In this document: positions 1 through 12,095 of the stretch, in pieces
Numbering within the stretch: the stretch's first letter is position 1
How the letters are laid out: every line of letters begins with the position of its first letter
Source: Fragilariopsis cylindrus CCMP1102
Taxonomy: Eukaryota > Bacillariophyta > Bacillariophyceae > Bacillariales > Bacillariaceae
Length of the DNA: 64,000 nt
Direction of reading: 5' to 3'
NCBI GenBank assembly: GCA_900095095.1
Contig: FMBT01000291.1
Coordinates: 310,001 to 374,000, forward strand
Program-made: the position numbers and the translations under genes
The notes under the pieces: generated by a model
What the model was told of the DNA's origin: nothing
The model's database searches: none
The model's input: the letters and a program-made list of their open reading frames with translations, nothing else

Positions 1-2
1 AC

Positions 3-791
3 TTTTTAGGGACTGATTGTAACCAAGAGCTCAACAAGAAGGAAACTGTAAACGACATTGCTGTATCAGGAGATGGTAGCTGGCTCGTCATTCGGCCAAA
101 TCACTATGCTGGAAGTAATGGAGGGAGCCATCCCATGTTACACCGACTTAATCAGTTCTATAATGATCAAGGACAAAGAAATGATAGACGGAACCATGAG
201 ATTCAACAATACCCTGACCAGATTAGACGTCGCGAACGTGAAGGAAGGGAAAGCGCAGAGGGAATCGCTAAAGAAACGAGAGAGCGTAAAGCAACAGAGC
301 GTGGAGAAATGGGAGAAGGGGGAAATGAACAGGATAATGAAATTGCAGCAGTTCTCGAGGAACTTCCATCAGAGTTCGAGGACCGTATCATGGAGGAATT
401 AAAAGATATAACAGAGCAAGAAGGACGTTTACGTGAGAAGAGAAACTCCCTGCAGGCATCTCTTGATAATAGAGGTCGAATTGATGCAGAGAATATCAAT
501 AATAATGATAGTAATAATACCAATAACGACAACGATAACGACAATTCAAGAGATGCTTCGTCATCATATCAAAATAGAGGACGAATTGATGCCGAGAATA
601 ACAATGATAACAATACCAATAACGACAACGATAATACAACAAATACTTCGTCGCCGTCATCTGGTACCTCTGCCTATTGTGTAATATGTCAGACGGGACC
701 TGCATCAGCAGCAATTACGCCTGTATCAAGCAGACTGTGTTCGTTGTGTCGTGGTGAAATGATAAGTTCATTGGAAATGAAAATGTATTAA
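3..791 (+). CDS. unknown Asn/Asp-rich protein, 5' end outside window
   Basis: An open frame enters from the window edge and stops at 791; the first ATG inside is at 135, but coding clearly continues upstream, so the N-terminus is missing. The visible part has a segment ending in AGSNGG, then a highly charged Arg/Glu-rich stretch likely to be helical or coiled, then two near-identical units beginning NRGRIDAEN (about 466-545 and 571-645), each followed by an Asn/Asp run. The last 45 residues contain two CxxC pairs (CVIC and CSLC) about 24 residues apart, which could bind one zinc ion. I do not recognise the family. The next gene downstream runs in the opposite direction, so the two are convergent. 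Confidence 0.6.
   Translation, partial: FLGTDCNQELNKKETVNDIAVSGDGSWLVIRPNHYAGSNGGSHPMLHRLNQFYNDQGQRNDRRNHEIQQYPDQIRRREREGRESAEGIAKETRERKATERGEMGEGGNEQDNEIAAVLEELPSEFEDRIMEELKDITEQEGRLREKRNSLQASLDNRGRIDAENINNNDSNNTNNDNDNDNSRDASSSYQNRGRIDAENNNDNNTNNDNDNTTNTSSPSSGTSAYCVICQTGPASAAITPVSSRLCSLCRGEMISSLEMKMY
466..645 (+). repeat. coding tandem duplication with AAT/GAC microsatellite
   Basis: Two units of roughly 75-105 bp, each starting with a sequence coding NRGRIDAEN and continuing into AATAAC/GACAAC runs, lie in one reading frame. The duplicated non-repetitive start shows that the whole unit was copied, rather than only triplets expanding. Confidence 0.7.
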
Positions 792-1108
792 TCTACGATA
801 TAAACCAATTTTGAATATTTCGGTCAGATGACATTAAAATTATATGCTGGCAACAAATCAATGATTACCTATGAATAATACTATTGAACCATTACAGTAA
901 CGTATTAGTTTGAAGTTAAAATTAACTCGTATATTTATACTATAGCATCTATTAGTCTAGTAAAAATGCACTAGTAGAATTATTATCGCCATCGTCATCG
1001 TTCATAAGGACGGCATAAGAAGCATTCACGAAATAAAGATAAGATCTTTCCTTTGTGGGTTCTAAGTGTGGTCGCATTCCCTGAAGAAATGAATACTACT
1101 AAGTATAG
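792..1108. other. convergent intergenic spacer
   Basis: This AT-rich stretch lies between two gene 3' ends. It should hold both 3' UTRs and polyadenylation regions. I see no ORF, RNA gene or repeat of note. Confidence 0.5.
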
Positions 1109-1533
1109 TTAAGATTGTTGATCTCCGCCAAGATTCACGCCCCTCGACGGTAGTGATTCTACCATATCGAACACTTCCTTCATGATTGATTTTGCGATGT
1201 CTCTAAACATATTTTCATCGCTAGCATGCCGATGGTTCTCAACTCCAGCCAAAATCACTTTTCCTTGACGATCAGTCATTTTGCGAATGAAAAGAGCACC
1301 GGAACGATGTACAAATTGTGGAGAGGAAATGGCTTTAACTCTTCCGGACCGATAGTGCGGAAATCTATAGTCATCACTATTATTGATGCATTCGAGAAAT
1401 TGTGGACTTGTAATGGTAATACCATCGTATACGAAGTCCAGTTCGGAGAGAGCGTCTTCGACCGCTTCAGCCTTCTTCGTATCTCTGATTGTAATGAACG
1501 TTGGTACCGAAAGCTGACAGATGGCAAATACAG

Positions 1534-1568
<35 letters not shown>

Positions 1569-4500
1569 CACAGCGAAACGGAAAAGAGTGAGAGTTTGTA
1601 TCAGACAAATAACACAGCAAAGAGAGGAGGATCTAACTTATAGGACTTACAGCGTGGATAAAGAGATCCCAAGAAACCGTTGTCTGTGGAAAGCTGATGA
1701 AGTTTAACCCGAATTGTGTAAAGCGTCGTTGTAGAAGCTGCACCTGAGTTTCAACTTTAGCGGAACTGGCAACTAGCCAGTTAAACATGATTCTATACGT
1801 CGTCGATGTATCGAAAGTAGCACTAATCGCAATCTCTATCCATTCGAAGGGATCCTTTTTTCCTCTTAATAGCTGGACTGGAAAGCGTATCATAGTGTCT
1901 GTCATATCATGTCGAGCTTTCGTAAAATTGTCTTCGGTTTCTTCGTTTTTCATACTTGACTTAACAATTTTCACATTCAACTTCGAATCCGAAGTGTCTT
2001 TATCCCGTAACTTTTCCAGATACGAAAGAAGCTTATGAAATTTCAAAACATACTCTTCTTCCGCTTCGAGGGTTCTGAAAGCTTCGGGTATTAACCCAAA
2101 CATTACTCTTCGAAATCTCATTCCGACATCCATCGTACGATCTCCTTCACCGCATATCAGGTTGTCCACTCTATTCCACTTGTAAGGCTCACTATACTTT
2201 TTGAACGTCTGAATAGACGTGGTGTATTGTTGTGTGACTTTTGAGAAAAGAAGAAACTTATAGGTATGAACATTCTCTCGATCATTTTGCGCACTCTTCC
2301 TATTGTACACAACTATCTCGATAGTATCGGAATTCGGATTATAATTCATAACTTGAATTTTATGCCCCATCGATAAATAGTGCTTGGTTTCTCCCGATAT
2401 TTCATGTTTGATAGATGGAACGGACCTTGGGAAAGTTTCTGCTCTTCTCGAAGGTCTCGATTGTAGCTTACCGGCATTTCGTCCTATACAAGAGCAATTA
2501 AAATGTGAGATACTTATATTATGATGTAATCGATAAATGAGGAATTTACGAGATCACTAACCTGCTCTTTGAGATTCGGTAGCCCGCTTTTCACTCTCAG
2601 CGATTGCAGCCTTGGTAACAATTTGAAAGTCTTGTGTAACTCTTTGTCTAACCATCTCTTTGAGAAGATCTGCGTGCTTTTCGTAATGAATATTTTCGAT
2701 ACCACCAAGTGTTACTTGATAAAAACTAAACTGGAAAATACTTTCATCTTTGAGGTCTTGAGGAGTTGGGAAGTGGTCAACGGAAAGTGGCAAGATTGCT
2801 GGTGACGTTAAGCTGTTCCATATCGGTCCGGCGTGTCTTTTGAACTCGACTTCTCCTTCCGGGTAAACATGACTCCATCTGCGACGATTGTGAGAGCGCT
2901 TTGCCAGTACCTCATCTTCGTCACTTTGTCGAAATGGGTTGAAAGCCTTCTTTCGACGCGAAGCAATGTCCGTTCTCACGCTGCCATGCGGCGAGTCGCG
3001 ACCTCCAGGCTTTGAAGGTCCTGATCGTTCTCTCGATCTATGACCGTATGCTGGCGATCCCGGTCTTTCCTTCGTTATACTCTTAGAACCTGGTGATCCA
3101 TATCGTTCTCTCGAGATGATTCCAGCTTTAGGTGGGCTTTGTGCGAGGAATTTCATCGGAGCAGATCTCTCGTTAGAATTTCCCAGCGTAGGCGGGCTAT
3201 GTGCAAAGGATCTGCTGGGAATAAACCTTTCCCGAGGTACACCCAGCCTGGGTGGGCTTGAATGGCTCGACTTTTCCCGAGGAGCACCAAGCCTGGATGG
3301 GCTTTGTGAATAAAATTTTATGGTACCACGAGGAGTGTTGTTGGACAACCCCGCAATGATCGGTGGACTTCGGGAAACTGGAAGAATATTCTGCCTGCTG
3401 CTATCAAATTGAATTGCGGAATAAGGCTTTTAAAAAAAGAATTAAAAAAATCGTTCTGGTGAGGAACCGTATGTAGGAACTTCATACAAACTCAATATAC
3501 ACATATATCGTACTATCTTACCAATATCCGGTTTACCGAACTACTTATTGGTTGCGATAAATTTGTGGATTTAGCACTGAGAAAGCTTGAGCCTTCACGG
3601 CCTCCAATAGATTTATTCGGGAGTGGACGATGAATAGCAAGAGTCCTTGACTTATCTGAACGCAAAATATCAGGAGGGTCGATCGGTGCTGGAATTAACG
3701 AAGAAAATAATTTGGGAGATCCTGGTCTTTTGTTTAAGAATGGCGAAGCTGTGCGCCTACGGTCGTTGTTGAATGAGGTAGTCCTATTCGGTGCAGTGAG
3801 AAATAAGCCCCCACTTGCTCTCCTTTTCATCAAAGTCGAAGGCCTCTCGTGTAACACTGGGCCTTGTTCATTAATACAACTGTATTGAGAAAGGGCAGCT
3901 CCGAGTCCACCCGAATATTCAACATCTTTCCCCCTTTGTCGACTTTAAAGGAAGAGAACGAAAAAAAAGTTAGAACATTGCCATATAATAATAATAGCAA
4001 AGCATATTTTACCATGCAACACTTTAACTTACATGGACTGCATTAATACTCCAGTTTTCGTCGAGCTCGCAAGCTCTGTCTCAGCTGCAAGCATTACTGA
4101 ATCGGGCCACTGGTTCCTCTCTCCTATCTCGTCATTCTCCTCGATAGGTGGTCGACACACCATTGAATTGTAGGAATCCATTATTTTTCTCAATTGATCT
4201 GCGTGCCTTTCGGTCTTTGACTTCACTGATAAATTAGTTTCACTGTCACCACCTAACGATCCCTTTGACATGTTGTCTGACACCGTTGTGGAATCATCAG
4301 TTGCTCCAGGGCCGCCATCGATGAAAACGCTTTTATCGAGATCGTCCAGTTCTATCGACGACGATCTTTGTATTTGGAACGCTCTCATTGGTGCCTTAGG
4401 TGATTCATAATAATCCCAGAAGACTCGGTCGAACGATGTCCCGTTCGCACTTAAGATTGAATGACTTCCAAAGCTCGAAGAACGTGAACCTTCGTTACTA

Positions 4501-7500
4501 CTACCGGTACTACTAAATGACCTATCGGGATTGATAGCGAATTGGTTCTTGATCGACCTTCTTACAAGGGACTGACTTGGACTTTGGGGACGATTTGATT
4601 TTACCCTTGAATGCACCGTGAGGTCGTTAAAATCCACGGTACCCCATTCGCGAAGACGACAGTTTGTTTTTTCAGCTGATGGTTTCTTTGGCAACGCCAT
4701 TCCATTTTTCTGTTCTGCTTCATTTTCTCTCACAGAATCCCTTAGATTCAAAATACTTTGAAGTGCAGAGGGCATTGATGCTCCAAGTTCTCTTGGTCTA
4801 CAAGCTTCTAGTATGTCCCTAAACTTTCTTCCCGAGATAAGTTGACGGGCCTGTCCTTGTTCTTGGACTACTTTTGCTTTCCCTGGCGTCGCTGCTCTAT
4901 TCCCCACAGCGGAAAAGCTCGAGGATGGTTTCGGTTCCAAACTTTGCGTATCTGGAGTTGTTGGATCTTGTTGAAAATGTTGAGGACGAAGAAATCCATT
5001 TGCTCCAATATCATATGCATCTAACCAAGAGTTTGTTTTTACACGGGTGGTCTTGTCTTCGAGGCCACTAAGATAGACTCGTTTTTCTTCGGGTCGGTCG
5101 TAGATCACAAATGAGAGATGCATCCAATGAGGAACTTCATAGTATGTTTCATTCGTGTCTATGCCCTGTTTCTCTACTGTACGATATTCGTTCTATGAAG
5201 GAAACGATTGTGAGACTTCACATAATTGTTGTATCACGAGATAAATAGTAAAGTGCACTTACATTGTACAGAAAAAATGGAGCAATATGTAATGGTGGCA
5301 AACCTAGACTGAGCATATCACTGCCTATACCATTGTCCATCATCCGTTGATATGTAATACCTGCGAGTCCCTTGTCCACTTCAAAAACACCGCATCCCGG
5401 TGATACAATTACAATAGATTGACCCGTCCTGTGGAGGTCGCGATCTAAATAATGATACTGCATTAAGTTCAACACAACATTAATTGCCTCTAATAAATTA
5501 CCTTGACTAGCACAAGATGGCTTCCTATCAGTTAGATTCCAACCAACCTCCAATGGATATTTGATGAATTCTTCCTTGATTCTGACAATGAGTGAGTCCC
5601 AATCTGTACAAGTTTCATTTTCGATTACAGGCTTATAATGGTCCTCAAATCTTCTTCCATAAACATCTTCACTGTCAAGATTGGATTTTAGCCCGTTTGA
5701 TAAAAAGGTGCGACTGAAGAAAATCACTGTCAACGAATGGGTAACCTGAGTCGGAAAACAGGAGAGATTTCGATAAATTGTGCGTATGCATGCTGTTTTA
5801 GGTGATGATGTTTGTCTAGATCAAATATACCCGAATTCTTTACAAATGCATTCAAGTTGCCAGATAAATAACATTATGTTGTGATAAAATAATAGTAATA
5901 ATAATAATAATATAACGTTCAACGTACCTCCAATTCCTTCCATTTTGTGAATAGCTTGTAAAGGAATCGTATCCATTGATCGAAGTAAATTTCACAGACT
6001 GATTCTGGTTCGTATTGTCTTTCGTATGGCGAAGAATAGTCCCACATTTCTGACGATAATTGGACCAGCCATATAATCCGAGCTGACCTACTACGAAAGG
6101 TTATCATTGTCTTATCGGTGACGATCCCTGATTTGGCTGAAAAGTTGCCGTGTCGGATTTCTCGAGCATGGGCCTTAATACCTCGTGTCGTTTCGGTCAA
6201 TCGTTGTCCCTCATAAATCCATGATCCAATGAGCTTTGTCTGAAAGAGGAGCATATCCCCCCGTGAGACAAATTGGTCCTTGATTGTGACGACGACAAAA
6301 TCTGCTGATACAGCCTTAAGAACCTCTTCTTCGTCTTGTGGTTCAATTTTATGCACTGTAACTAAATCGTATGTTGAGAGGTTGTACAATTCGGCAACAC
6401 TCCGTAAGACGGAAATCTGTGTACGACTGTTACCCTTAAAGGATGTTAGCGTCTTTTCCATAACCTTTAAAACGAAGGATAGTCGCAATCTATGTTTCGA
6501 TGAAATTTCTGATAATGCATCCTTCTCAACGACTTCATCGGGTGTTTCTGGACTATCCGATCGATGATGATTATGAATCATGGTATCGTTGATTATATTA
6601 TCAAGTTGATACGTTGTATCTGCGGTCATATCAGAAATATCTCGACTGTGTTGGGTAGGACGATGTAATGGCTGCTGCTGCTGTTGCTTTGGTGATCGTT
6701 GTGGTAATGGAATTGCGCCTGCAGTGGAGGAAGCTCGTCGATGTTTCGGTTTCGGTGGCTTATTCGCCGAAGATGATGTGTTCAAGTCAGCTGTATTTGT
6801 CCGATTTCGAGGAAATACTGGAGGAAGTTGTTGCTGGTGGGATGACATACCAGAAGGATTGATAGTGCTATTTGTGATGGTTGTCGTAGGTATTGACATA
6901 GAAGTATTACTATTTAGAGTCGGTGCCACGAACGTTTTGGTTGGTAATGGAGAAGAACATTTCCCGTCGTTATCTCCTCCTTTTATTTCTGGTGTATTTT
7001 CGTTAGCTTTCTGGTTGTCTAAAAATGATTTTCTAGTCGGGCTTGGGATATTGCAACTTTTGGGCGAAGATACACTATTTTGACCATCATTGTCAATTTG
7101 GTCCAAGGACGACGAACGGTGGAGTGCACTAGGACAGAAAGCTGCACGAGGACGTAGAGCTGAAGTTAGACTCGCTCCTCCACCACCACCAGCTACTGCC
7201 CCACCACCGATTTGGTACATGTTGATTGGATGTTCTCCTCTATCAAGGGATGTCGTGTTGCTTATTGAGGGGGTAGGAAGAATAGGTGCCTGTTGAAATC
7301 TTTTTCGCATTGTATTAGTAGAGGAAGAAGGACTTTTCACACCACCCGCTTCTTTAGTGAAGGGATCCCAAACACGAATTTCGATTATATCCCCCACCGA
7401 CATAGTAGTCGTTGAAGTATGAGAAGCACTTGTACTATTTCCAGAAGCCGTGGATTCTGTTCCTGTTCCTCCCGCTCCAGTTGTTCCTCGGGTATTCTTT

Positions 7501-7622
7501 TGCACAGACCCACTACATTGTTCCGATGCAATCGTAAATAGATCCGGATTCAGGCATAGCTCTATTCCTTCAAATGTCAAGGAATCATGAATATTCAACG
7601 ACAAGATATCTGTAGTCAACAT
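1109..7622 (-). CDS. IML1: Iml1/DEPDC5 homologue, GATOR1 complex subunit
   Basis: Seven exons joined by GT-AG introns in consistent phase: 7622-5928, 5745-5263, 5192-4033, 3942-3522, 3426-2562, 2483-1651, 1513-1109 (about 1953 aa; yeast and human proteins are about 1600). In the family, GATOR1 is the GTPase-activating complex that silences TORC1 on lysosome or vacuole membranes when amino acids are low. Recognisable blocks are the N-terminal VGDIIEIRVWDPF segment; the long conserved core around RGDMLLFQTKLIGSWIYEGQ and FRSRSARIIWLVQLSSEMWD; the VEVDKGLAG-type core; an EYSGGLGAALSQY block; the MGHKIQV and RFRRVMFGLIP region; and the C-terminal WDLFIHALSVPTF segment. The inserts are Gln/His/Ser-rich, and the 2562-3426 exon has repeated Ser-Pro/Gly/Arg units. 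I cannot find a DEP domain between the FGLIP block and the C-terminal domain. First in-frame ATG is 7622; an upstream in-frame ATG at 7865 is cut off by TAA at 7719-7721. Confidence 0.88.
1537..1567. repeat. (TA)n microsatellite in last intron of IML1
   Basis: About 15 TA units lie just upstream (in gene sense) of the acceptor that opens the last exon at 1513. They sit where a pyrimidine tract would normally be. Confidence 0.9.
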
Positions 7623-7718
7623 GATAGCTCTTTTTTTTCTTTCTTCGATTTCGTCGTTTATATCATTTGCTTGTTCCAACAGAATATTGCCAAACCAAAT
7701 ACGGGACTTTGATGAAAA

Positions 7719-7865
7719 TTACCGCAGTGTTTTACTATTCACCATCGTCCGTATTTCTTTGTAAATTTCGTTGCGCCACCGATTAGTAGAATCGAAATAA
7801 GGCCAAACTCTCTTGATCTTGCAACACTGTATGTAATATCCTTGTTCATCCAACTCTAACTCCAT
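7719..7865 (-). promoter_or_regulatory. 48-codon upstream ORF in frame with IML1
   Basis: An ATG at 7865 opens a 48-residue frame that ends at TAA 7721-7719. It is in the same frame as the main IML1 ATG (7622), and the frame stays open between the TAA and that ATG. The peptide is rich in Trp, Arg and Tyr and looks like a protein sequence. It may be a uORF lowering translation, or an N-terminal extension broken by one stop codon. Confidence 0.4.
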
Positions 7866-8280
7866 ATCTATTACTAGTACTGTAGAGACAAGTCAGTAGA
7901 TGATAGCTAACTAACTAAAAGTGGATCTTCGGCGCGCAAAAAACATCACATTTCGATTTCTTAGTCGAATGAGTCAGTCAATTGAACGTCTGTTCTCGCT
8001 CCCATTGGAGATATTATAGTTCAAATAAGAGCTCTTAGCTCCACTCATCCACTCATCCAAACTGCCTTTTCAACGGAATACAACAAAAGTCCCTCCACAA
8101 CAAGCAGTCGTCATCTCTCCGTACAATTTGTTCCGTAACGGTATTGTGTATTGAATAAAGAAGTACTAGTAGTATTACTGTACCTCTAGCCAACAGCATC
8201 TAGACAGAACAATAGCAATAGATCAAATAAAGAATACTAACAAACAATAGTAATCAGAATCGTAATCAGAATTATTCATC
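7866..8280. other. divergent promoter region IML1 / RLP24
   Basis: This AT-rich spacer separates two divergently transcribed genes. It contains ACTCATCC direct repeats near 8043-8060. No other element could be assigned. Confidence 0.4.
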
Positions 8281-8835
8281 ATGAGAATCGAGAAGTGTTA
8301 TTTCTGTTCGTCACCATGTTATCCTGGTCATGGCATGACGTTCGTTCGTAATGATAGTAAACAATTTCGTTTCTGTCGTTCAAAATGTCATCGAAATTTT
8401 AATAAGAAACGTAATCCACGGAAGGTTGCATGGACGAAGGCATACCGTAAAACACGTGGTAAGGAAATGGCCGTCGATAGTACATTCGACTTTGAAAAGA
8501 GACGTAATAGACCTGTTAAATATGATCGTGATTTAATGGGTAAGACTATCCTAGCAATGAAACGTGTTGAAACTATTAAGAAGGCAAGAGAAGAACGATT
8601 CTTTGAAAATCGTATGTCAGATGCGAAGGCAGAAAAGAAGAAACAGGCACGAGTTGAAATTGAAAAATCAATTGAATTATTGGCACCAGCTGTTGCCAAC
8701 CGAGAACAAGTTATGCGAAATGTCATCGACAGTGCCAAGTTACGTATCGCTGCTCGTAAAAAGTCATCAGGAACACGATTAACAAACACACCTTCAGCAG
8801 CAGCAGCAGTTGGAGGAGACGGTATGGAAGAATAA
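8281..8835 (+). CDS. RLP24: RLP24-type ribosome biogenesis protein (eL24-like)
   Basis: Single exon, 184 aa, ATG at 8281. The N-terminus begins [18 protein letters not shown] and has a zinc-ribbon pattern with Cys6, Cys9, Cys32 and Cys36, then [19 protein letters not shown]. This is the signature of the eL24/RLP24 family. The long Lys/Arg-rich C-terminal helix and the total length favour RLP24 over ribosomal eL24. In yeast, Rlp24 holds the eL24 position on pre-60S particles and recruits and activates the AAA-ATPase Drg1 in early cytoplasmic maturation. The Ala-rich tail ([10 protein letters not shown]) has no known role. The gene is divergent from IML1 and convergent with the sirtuin gene. 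Confidence 0.92.
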   Translation: MRIEKCYFCSSPCYPGHGMTFVRNDSKQFRFCRSKCHRNFNKKRNPRKVAWTKAYRKTRGKEMAVDSTFDFEKRRNRPVKYDRDLMGKTILAMKRVETIKKAREERFFENRMSDAKAEKKKQARVEIEKSIELLAPAVANREQVMRNVIDSAKLRIAARKKSSGTRLTNTPSAAAAVGGDGMEE

Positions 8836-9234
8836 GAGGACTGATTATTATCATTATATCTTATGTTATTATATTATAGAACCACAACATTGTAGAATTA
8901 TCTAAAAAAGTAAACCGCGGTTATTGAATATGATGTTATATGCAAAATAACACTAAATTACAGCAGTTCATGCTGTTTTAAAATTAAATATTCCGATACG
9001 GTTAACATAGGGGATGGAAAGAAATATATAACATTAAAGCATTAGCCTATTAAATACATGATATAATAACTAATTGTACAATCATGTAGAAAAATAATCA
9101 CTAGCGATGTTTGATAATTCTGTGGAAAATCCACACGATGGGAGATGCTTGGAATTTAAAAAATATATATAATTTAAAATGGTTGACTCTCCAGCGACTG
9201 GAATGTGCCATCCGTTTTGATATGTGAATATTGA
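8836..9234. other. convergent intergenic spacer
   Basis: AT-rich 3' flanks of RLP24 (+) and the sirtuin gene (-). No ORF, RNA gene or repeat could be supported. Confidence 0.4.
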
Positions 9235-10869
9235 TTATGAAGCTACATCGTTCAGCTGCGATAATCGCTGTTGTTGCTTCTGATGTTGCTTCTGTTGTAG
9301 CCGTTCTCGCAGTAGTGTAGAACTAGATTCCGGAAATTCATTTTGATCCAACAACGGCTTTAATTCATCTAACCAACCAAGTTTGTCCATCAAATCCAAG
9401 GAGACATTTTCACAATCACCTGCAGCGAAGTAGTCACGATCATTTGTTTCGTAATCTAGTCCTAAATGCCACCCAACAGCTTCTCTATTAATCAAAACTC
9501 TCATTGATGACTTCGGAATTCTACAAACAAGACTATTTGCTGGTGCAACGGCAAGCGAAGTTCCAAAAATCAAAAGTAAATCGATATTTTTAATATCTTC
9601 CGGAACGTTTTGGAAGAAAACTTCTGGCAAACGAGATCGGAATAGTACAATGGATGGTTTGACTGTAGCCGCACCACAGGATTCGCATAGAATAGGGGTT
9701 GATTCTGCTGGCGCCGTTGTGTCTTTACCCGAAATATCCTTGATCTGAGACCGGACCTTATCACAAAAAACATCAAAATTCATAGAAGCATTGCATGTGG
9801 CGCATTCTGCCTCGTCCATTGAACCATGTACAGCTATTCGTCTTTGGTGGCCAATACCTTCACACTGATCCTCTAATCCATCTATATTTTGAGTGTACAA
9901 TCTGACTAATTTTCCTTCTTCTCCTTCACTATTATTATTCGTCTTCGTCCGTAAAAGTTCCACGAAACGATGACTGAGTGTTGCTTTCCACTTCCTTTCT
10001 CTGACACCCAAGATGAATTCTCTATTCACTTCCAGCATGGAAAAGGATTTTCCATAAACAGATGTTGATCTAAGCAATAACTAGGATCGGATTGTATCTC
10101 TTCGATTTGTTCTGAATTGGCAGTCAATTTCGTAGCATCCAATGTAGCATATAAACCATTCGCACTTCGAAAGTCAGGAATCCCACTTGCTACCGACATA
10201 CCGGCCCTATTAATTAACAAATAGATAAATATAGCATATAAGTAACTCTACAATAGTGCATGCAACAATACAATAGATATAATGATAAAATATTTCAATT
10301 TTTCTTTCTTTCTTTTGTCTTTTTCCTTACCCTGCCAAAACCATTATTCGTTGGCATTTTTCCGATTGAATAAAATTCGCAACATCCTCTATCGATGTAG
10401 GTGGATCATCGAATGGATATTCAACCGGTGTGTCGTCAACACCAAAGCCCAAAGGCAAAGGTAAGCCTCTAGCAACCAGGTATTCTAATGGTATTCCTTG
10501 TGCGGCTGCTGCGGCTAAAATTCTTTGAAATAAACTATCTTCGTCCGAATCTGGTTCCACTTCCTCTAAATTGATATCTTCTTCTGGATCAACGCTGGAG
10601 TTTTCTTCTTCCTCTTGTTGTTGTTGTTGTTGATTTTTATGCTGTTGATCGTCATCATCACCATCGTTGTGGTCGGTGTTTGTCCTGCTTCCGTCCGTGC
10701 TGATGGATTTTTCATTTCCCCGTGACGGCGATGAATCGGACGTCTGTTCGTCCTCAGTCTTCGCTTTTTTCGAAGCCGGTCCTACTACGACATCATCATC
10801 TATCGAATGGTTTGAATCGGTATGTTCAACCTCTGTTGCAGGAGAAGATGTTGATGGTGACATTGGCAT
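9235..10869 (-). CDS. sirtuin NAD-dependent deacylase (SIR2/SIRT2-like), one frameshift
   Basis: Two exons, 10869-10331 and 10206-9235, joined in phase 2 to rebuild the NAD loop GAGMSVASGIPDFRS. Other family marks are TQNIDGLE, the catalytic His in VHGSMDEAEC, zinc pairs CATC and CESC, GTSLAVAPANSLV and INREAVG. Sirtuins remove acyl groups from lysines of histones and other proteins, using NAD. The first 130 residues are acidic and disordered, with a KKAK basic cluster (possible nuclear signal), a Gln run and a Glu run. Near 10037-10045 the frame slips by one base, between NPF and MLEVNREFILG. Restoring one base gives a 503-residue protein in which both flanks match the family, so the gene is probably functional and the base lost by sequencing error. 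The C-terminus is Gln-rich. Confidence 0.85.
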
Positions 10870-11159
10870 TTCCCTCTATTAATAATTCAACGATGGCGTT
10901 GTTACGACACAATTATTTATTTGTTCAATTTCAAATTACTGTAGTTCGATAATATTACTAGTACATAAATAATGAGAATAGAGCCTCTATCGCTATTAAA
11001 AGTGGCACAAAAATAAACCGTTAGTAAAATACTAAGTACGCGGGGCTTCTTGCGCGAAGAGCGTGCGTTAAATAAAATTATGTGCTTATTGGATCATTCA
11101 TTCATCATTCGCTTTTAAATTACGAGTATTTTCTTTCATACAATATTTAACATCATGGT

Positions 11160-12095
11160 GTGTTAAGAAGGCATGAGAGATTTATCCAAAAGGGTTCCTA
11201 TTCGAGGACGTGTGAAACAACGAAAGAGGCAGCCGTCATAGATCCATCATTTGTAAATCCTACCGAATTCAAAGCGTTAAAAGATTTTTTGGAAAAAAAG
11301 AATGCTAATCTTACGCACGTATTATTGACACATGGTCATCCTGACCATGTTATGGGCGTCGGCGAAATGATGAATACATGGCCGGAAGCATCACTGCACC
11401 TACATCCAATGGAAGATGAAAACTATCGTCGTTCACGGGAAATGGGTTTTGAATTTGGGTTACGTTTACCAGACACACCTCTTCCGACGCCGACTCATGA
11501 ATTACAGGAAGGTGGTGTCGTAAGAATCGGGGATAATATAGAACTTTCAGTGGTTCATACTCCAGGACATTCACCAGGACATGTTTCGTTTATTGACCGA
11601 CGAAGCTTTGAAGAACCGACAAAAGACGGCAATAATAATAACACGAATAATCACAATAAACACCTTGGTGTTATGATTTCAGGAGATTTACTCTTCCAAG
11701 GATCTGTCGGTCGAACAGATTTCCATAACTCCTCGTTAGATGATTTGTATGCAAGGTGAGTTCTCAATTGAATTGAATTGAATTGAATTGAATTGAACTG
11801 AATTGAATCGAACTAAATTGAATTGAATTGAATTGAATTGAATTGAATAAACGGTATTTGGTCTTCTCTATTCAGTTCTGAAATAAGAGTAAGTTACTAA
11901 CAAAAATCTTCATCTGTCATATTCAGTATACGACGGCTCTACGACGTATTCGATGATAAATCAATTGTCTTGTCGGGTCATACAACTCCAACGTATTTGG
12001 AAAAAGAAAGACTTAGTAATCCCTTTGTGGACATGGCGCTAAGAAGACCTCAGGAGTGGTATGATGAGGTCAAAGAACGACACGGATGGCTCTAA
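11160..12095 (+). CDS. metallo-beta-lactamase fold hydrolase, glyoxalase II-like; 5' end uncertain
   Basis: Two exons, 11160-11755 and 11927-12095 (donor GTGAGT, acceptor TTCAG, phase 2), about 254 aa. Metal-binding motifs are in order: THGHPDH, the His in VVHTPGHSPGH, the Asp in ISGDLLF and the His in LSGHTTP. Family members hydrolyse thioesters such as S-lactoylglutathione or bind flavin or iron partners; the substrate here is unknown. No in-frame ATG exists upstream of the motifs. An ATG at 11155 is one base out of frame, giving stop after three codons. One missing base just after it would join it to the LRRHERFIQKGSY sequence, so an indel or an unseen first exon is likely. The intron is filled with TTGAA repeats. 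Confidence 0.75.
11766..11848. repeat. (TTGAA)n pentanucleotide satellite in intron
   Basis: About 16 copies of TTGAA, with a few point variants (TTGAACTGAA, TCGAACTAAA) in the middle, fill half of the 171-bp intron of the hydrolase gene. Confidence 0.95.
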
